Below, in pieces: positions 60,788 to 64,000 of a DNA stretch of 64,000 bases. The position numbers were made by a program, and so were the translations under genes. The DNA comes from Chitinophaga filiformis (lineage in GTDB: Bacteria; Bacteroidota; Bacteroidia; Chitinophagales; Chitinophagaceae): positions 1,116,001 to 1,180,000 of the forward strand of contig NZ_JAKIRP010000001.1 in assembly GCF_021646545.1 (NCBI RefSeq), written 5' to 3'. The notes under the pieces were generated by a model. The model saw nothing but the letters and a program-made list of their open reading frames with translations. It ran no database searches and had not been told where the DNA came from. Each line of letters starts with the position of its first letter. The first letter of the stretch is position 1.

Positions 60788-63700
60788 ATGCTCACAAATC
60801 TACCTCTCAAGACGTTGGGCAGATGTACCTTATTATGTGCCTGTCTGATGGGAAGGTCTGCCTATGCACAGGACTTCGCGCTATTGCATCAGCCGGCGCA
60901 TGACATGCCCGCCTATACATCTGGTCAGCGTCAAATGCAGACACTGAGACAGATCCTGCAGGACATTGAGAAGACGCATGACGTCAGCTTCCTCTGCAGA
61001 TCAGAATTATTGGAGATGAAGATCAATAAAGGCAGAGAAACTTTCCGTGAAAAATCCTTTGCACGCATCCTGCAATCATTGATCAAACCTTACGGCCTGG
61101 AAATGAAACAGATCACGCCACGGCAGTTTGCTATCTCCAGCGATGACGGGAGCAGAGATCCAAAAGCTCCTGATGCAACATCCAATGCCGGCATGGAGCT
61201 TAGAACGGTATGGAGCAATAGTGGCGTTATCAATAATAGTATCTGGAAACGCATTCAGGTGATGCGCGTGAGCGGTACCGTAAAAGGTACAGGAGGCATT
61301 GCTTTACCCGGTGTGACTGTGGCTGTAAAAGGGAGAGGAAATGGTACTGTTACTGATGCGAACGGACACTTTGAGATCAGTGTTCCCGGTAATGATGCTG
61401 TATTGGTATTCTCTTATGTAGGTTACTTCGCAAAAGAGGTGCTCATTAATGGAGAACAATCCATAGATGTAGTATTGAATGAAGATACCCGTCAGCTGAA
61501 TCAGGTAGTGGTGGTCGGATTTGGTACGCAGAAGAAGGTGAATCTGACGGGCGCCGTGAGTATGATAGGAGAGAAGGAACTGGCTAGCAGGCCGCTGACT
61601 TCTATGTCTGGCGCTTTACAGGGACTGATGCCAGGTTTAACGGTAGTCAGCAACACAGGCTTCCCGGGAGACCCTAAATCAACCATCAGAGTACGTGGCG
61701 TAGGTACCACCAACAATGCAGATCCTTTTATCCTCATCGATGGAGTGCCTGGCGATATTAACTTTCTTAACCCTGCAGACATAGAGAGCGTATCTGTACT
61801 GAAAGATGCTGCTTCTGCATCTATCTATGGTTCACGTGCGGCCAATGGTGTGATACTTGTCACAACTAAAAAAGGTAAGCTCAACCAGGCGCCAACCGTT
61901 AGCTACAACGGTTATTATGGCCTGCAGCGCCCCTATGCATTACCGAAGATGATAGGCTCTGCAGAATATATGTCCATGCTCAATGAAGCACAACGAAATG
62001 TCGGTCTGCCGGAGACATATACAGCCGCAGATATTCAGAAAGTAAAAGATGGTAGTGACCCTGATTATTTTGCTAATACCAACTGGCCAAAAGCATTAAT
62101 AAAAGATCATGCACCATTACAGGAGCATAACCTGAGCCTTAATGGTGGTGCACAACGTGTGTCCTATTATCTGTCCTATGGAAGACAGGATCAGAAAGGA
62201 TTAGTAGTAGGTGATCAGTACAAGTTCCTGCGCAATAACGTCCGTGCAAGGGTCAATGCATATACCTTATTTGATATCCTTGACCTGGATGCTAATATCG
62301 GTTACATAGACCGCACGCAGAATCAACCGGCAGGAGGAACCGATTTTAATACAGGCCCTGTTTATACTTCCCTCACCATGTCGCCACTGAACCCTGTTAA
62401 ATTTGGCAATGGCACCTGGGGATATGGCGGTGGCTCCAGCAATCCTGTAGCAATTGCTACGGATGGCGGTTATAACAATTTTAAGTCGCAGGAACTGACG
62501 GGAAATGTCTCTGCTAAGTTACACCTGCTCCCGCGCCTCGATGTTACAGGGCAGTACGGAACAAACATTATCAATCAGCGCCGCGCCACTTTCAGCCGTC
62601 AGCTGAACTACTATTATCCTGGCTCTGGTGAGTTCTGGTATACCAACTCAACCAGCAACAGCCTGGAAATGAGGGACTATACCAGCCGCATGAATAACCT
62701 TTCCCTGTTGATCAATTACAATTTTAATATTCAACAGCACCATGTGAAATTACTGGGAGGTTATCAGCAGGAAACTTTCCGCTATGAATCTTTTGCAGCA
62801 AGTAAACAGAACTTCGTGAGCGACGACGTACCAGTTTTCAATCTGGGTTCTGATAATCCAAATGCATCAGGAGATGGATACCAATACGCTTTGCGTTCCT
62901 GGTTTGGCCGTGTGAATTATGACTATAAAGAAAAGTATCTGCTGGAATTTAATCTCCGCTACGACGGCTCTTCCCGTTATGCGTCAGACAGGCGTTATGG
63001 TGCTTTCCCTTCCGCATCAGCAGGATGGCGTTTCACGCAGGAAGACGTCCTCAAAGGAAATAAATGGTTGAATGAAGGTAAGCTGAGAGTTTCGTATGGT
63101 GATCTTGGCAACCAGTATGGTGCAAATGGTATCGCTTATTCAGAATGGTATCCTTACCAGGAAGTACTGACAGGCGTAAGTACTATGCCGATTGGTAATA
63201 CACAGACCCGCGGACTTGCACAGACAACCCTTGCCAATCCGTTCTTAAGATGGGAAAAGGTGAATATGCTCAACCTGGGTGTGGACCTGGCTTTCCTGAA
63301 TAGCCGTCTCGCTGTTACTGCCGACTGGTTCAACAAACGCACGATGGATATACAGCTGAAAGTGCCACAGCCCGATGTATTAGGATTGGAAGTACCGGAC
63401 CAGAATGCAGGTAACGTATCCAACAAGGGCTGGGAGCTAAGTGTATCGTGGAATGATCATATCAAAGATTTTACCTACGGTCTCGTTGCCCAGTTGTCTG
63501 ATGTAAGGAACAGGATAGAAAGTCTTGGCGGTGCGCCTCCCGTGCTGGATGACAGAATTCGTCAGGTAGGTTATCCGATCGATGCCTTCTATGGATACAA
63601 AACAGATGGACTGGCGCAGGAAGCTGATTTTACAAGGGATGCGGTAACCGGTGCTCTCACACCCAATTTCGCCATCTTCGATGCCGATAAGGGAAAGGTG

Positions 63701-64000
63701 GGACCTGGTGATATCAAATACAGAGACCTGAACGGTGACAAGAAGATCACGGCAGATAAAGACCGTGAAGTGATCGGTGATGCCTTCCCGCGATATACAT
63801 ACTCACTGAGGGGTAACCTGGGCTGGAAGAATATAGACTTCTCCTTCTTCCTGCAGGGAGTAGGTAAAGGGAATGGTTATGTAGCAGGAATAGGCATGCA
63901 TACTTTCCAGGCGTATGGCTCTTATCCGCAGGAAGTACACAGGGACCACTGGACGCCTGAAAACACAAACGCATGGTATCCGCGCTTTACCTTCCTGGAT
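60788..64000 (+). CDS. SusC/RagA-type TonB-linked outer-membrane receptor, partial
   Basis: The gene runs off the right edge after 1071 codons. It has a signal peptide (about 1-25) and an STN domain (about 45-110; MQTLRQILQDIEKTHDVSFL) that receives or sends the signal to FecR. A carboxypeptidase-regulatory-like domain (about 160-235; PGVTVAVKGRGNGTVTDANG), a VVVVGFGTQKKVNLTGAVS stretch typical of SusC, the plug (about 255-365) and part of the barrel follow. The frame ends in ENTNAWYPRFTFLD. A SusD partner would be expected beyond the window. The substrate is unknown. Confidence 0.93.
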   Translation, partial: MLTNLPLKTLGRCTLLCACLMGRSAYAQDFALLHQPAHDMPAYTSGQRQMQTLRQILQDIEKTHDVSFLCRSELLEMKINKGRETFREKSFARILQSLIKPYGLEMKQITPRQFAISSDDGSRDPKAPDATSNAGMELRTVWSNSGVINNSIWKRIQVMRVSGTVKGTGGIALPGVTVAVKGRGNGTVTDANGHFEISVPGNDAVLVFSYVGYFAKEVLINGEQSIDVVLNEDTRQLNQVVVVGFGTQKKVNLTGAVSMIGEKELASRPLTSMSGALQGLMPGLTVVSNTGFPGDPKSTIRVRGVGTTNNADPFILIDGVPGDINFLNPADIESVSVLKDAASASIYGSRAANGVILVTTKKGKLNQAPTVSYNGYYGLQRPYALPKMIGSAEYMSMLNEAQRNVGLPETYTAADIQKVKDGSDPDYFANTNWPKALIKDHAPLQEHNLSLNGGAQRVSYYLSYGRQDQKGLVVGDQYKFLRNNVRARVNAYTLFDILDLDANIGYIDRTQNQPAGGTDFNTGPVYTSLTMSPLNPVKFGNGTWGYGGGSSNPVAIATDGGYNNFKSQELTGNVSAKLHLLPRLDVTGQYGTNIINQRRATFSRQLNYYYPGSGEFWYTNSTSNSLEMRDYTSRMNNLSLLINYNFNIQQHHVKLLGGYQQETFRYESFAASKQNFVSDDVPVFNLGSDNPNASGDGYQYALRSWFGRVNYDYKEKYLLEFNLRYDGSSRYASDRRYGAFPSASAGWRFTQEDVLKGNKWLNEGKLRVSYGDLGNQYGANGIAYSEWYPYQEVLTGVSTMPIGNTQTRGLAQTTLANPFLRWEKVNMLNLGVDLAFLNSRLAVTADWFNKRTMDIQLKVPQPDVLGLEVPDQNAGNVSNKGWELSVSWNDHIKDFTYGLVAQLSDVRNRIESLGGAPPVLDDRIRQVGYPIDAFYGYKTDGLAQEADFTRDAVTGALTPNFAIFDADKGKVGPGDIKYRDLNGDKKITADKDREVIGDAFPRYTYSLRGNLGWKNIDFSFFLQGVGKGNGYVAGIGMHTFQAYGSYPQEVHRDHWTPENTNAWYPRFTFLD

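Overview
This window is a 64 kb piece of a Bacteroidota chromosome, most likely from the Chitinophagaceae (Chitinophaga-like). The evidence is the gliding gene gldC, DUF4290, DUF5522, DUF6089 and IPExxxVDY-type proteins, TonB-dependent and SusC-type receptors, an ECF sigma/FecR pair, an Asp-type MurA, and promoters of the TAnnTTTG type. The species call is inference; no rRNA is present. Almost everything is ordinary core genome, with a few non-coding islands that carry repeats and unusual RNA signals.

Region 1 (1-10 kb): on the minus strand lie a partial IPExxxVDY-type gene, a DUF5522 gene and trmB. A 1 kb non-coding island follows. It holds a REP-like element, an AT-rich hairpin repeat, and a tRNA-like gene with a 73-nt variable region and its own terminator. 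On the plus strand come an Lrp/AsnC regulator, tryptophan 2,3-dioxygenase, DUF4290-murA (overlapping GTGA), gmk, a CNNM/CorC membrane protein, an intergenic orphan promoter-terminator pair (candidate small RNA), tatC and rpiB.

Region 2 (10-24.5 kb): an ECF sigma factor without a visible anti-sigma factor, a UvrD/PcrA helicase, recX, an omega-amidase-like nitrilase, a glyoxalase-like protein, nagA and a GT39-type glycosyltransferase end at a bidirectional terminator. Convergent thiL and an inositol-monophosphatase-like gene follow, then a GH3-family gene, a LysE exporter, an orphan 2-oxoacid:ferredoxin oxidoreductase beta subunit and an AhpD-like protein.

Region 3 (24.5-38.7 kb): a TPR/transmembrane/HTH regulator, then a 1.4 kb gene-poor island with two families of decayed tandem repeats, each with an inverted partner copy. 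Next come a TonB receptor paired with a beta-propeller phytase lipoprotein, a short AbiEi-like antitoxin with a palindromic putative operator, a siderophore-type TonB receptor, a periplasmic N-acetylmuramoyl-L-alanine amidase and an acyl-CoA dehydrogenase.

Region 4 (38.7-58.9 kb): housekeeping and envelope genes. These are two alpha/beta hydrolases, two glycosyltransferases, an orphan DppC-like permease, gldC, yqeY, cvpA, a CBS protein, a second REP-like cluster, a BamA-like protein, and the conserved envelope cluster nadK-DUF6089-uppS-bamA-ompH-ompH. After that come rpmH-rnpA-yidD, where rnpA appears to start at a non-standard AUA codon, and an S41 protease.

Region 5 (58.9-64 kb): an ECF sigma factor, a FecR anti-sigma factor and the beginning of an STN-domain SusC-like receptor. 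Together they form a trans-envelope signalling and nutrient-uptake locus that runs off the end of the window.
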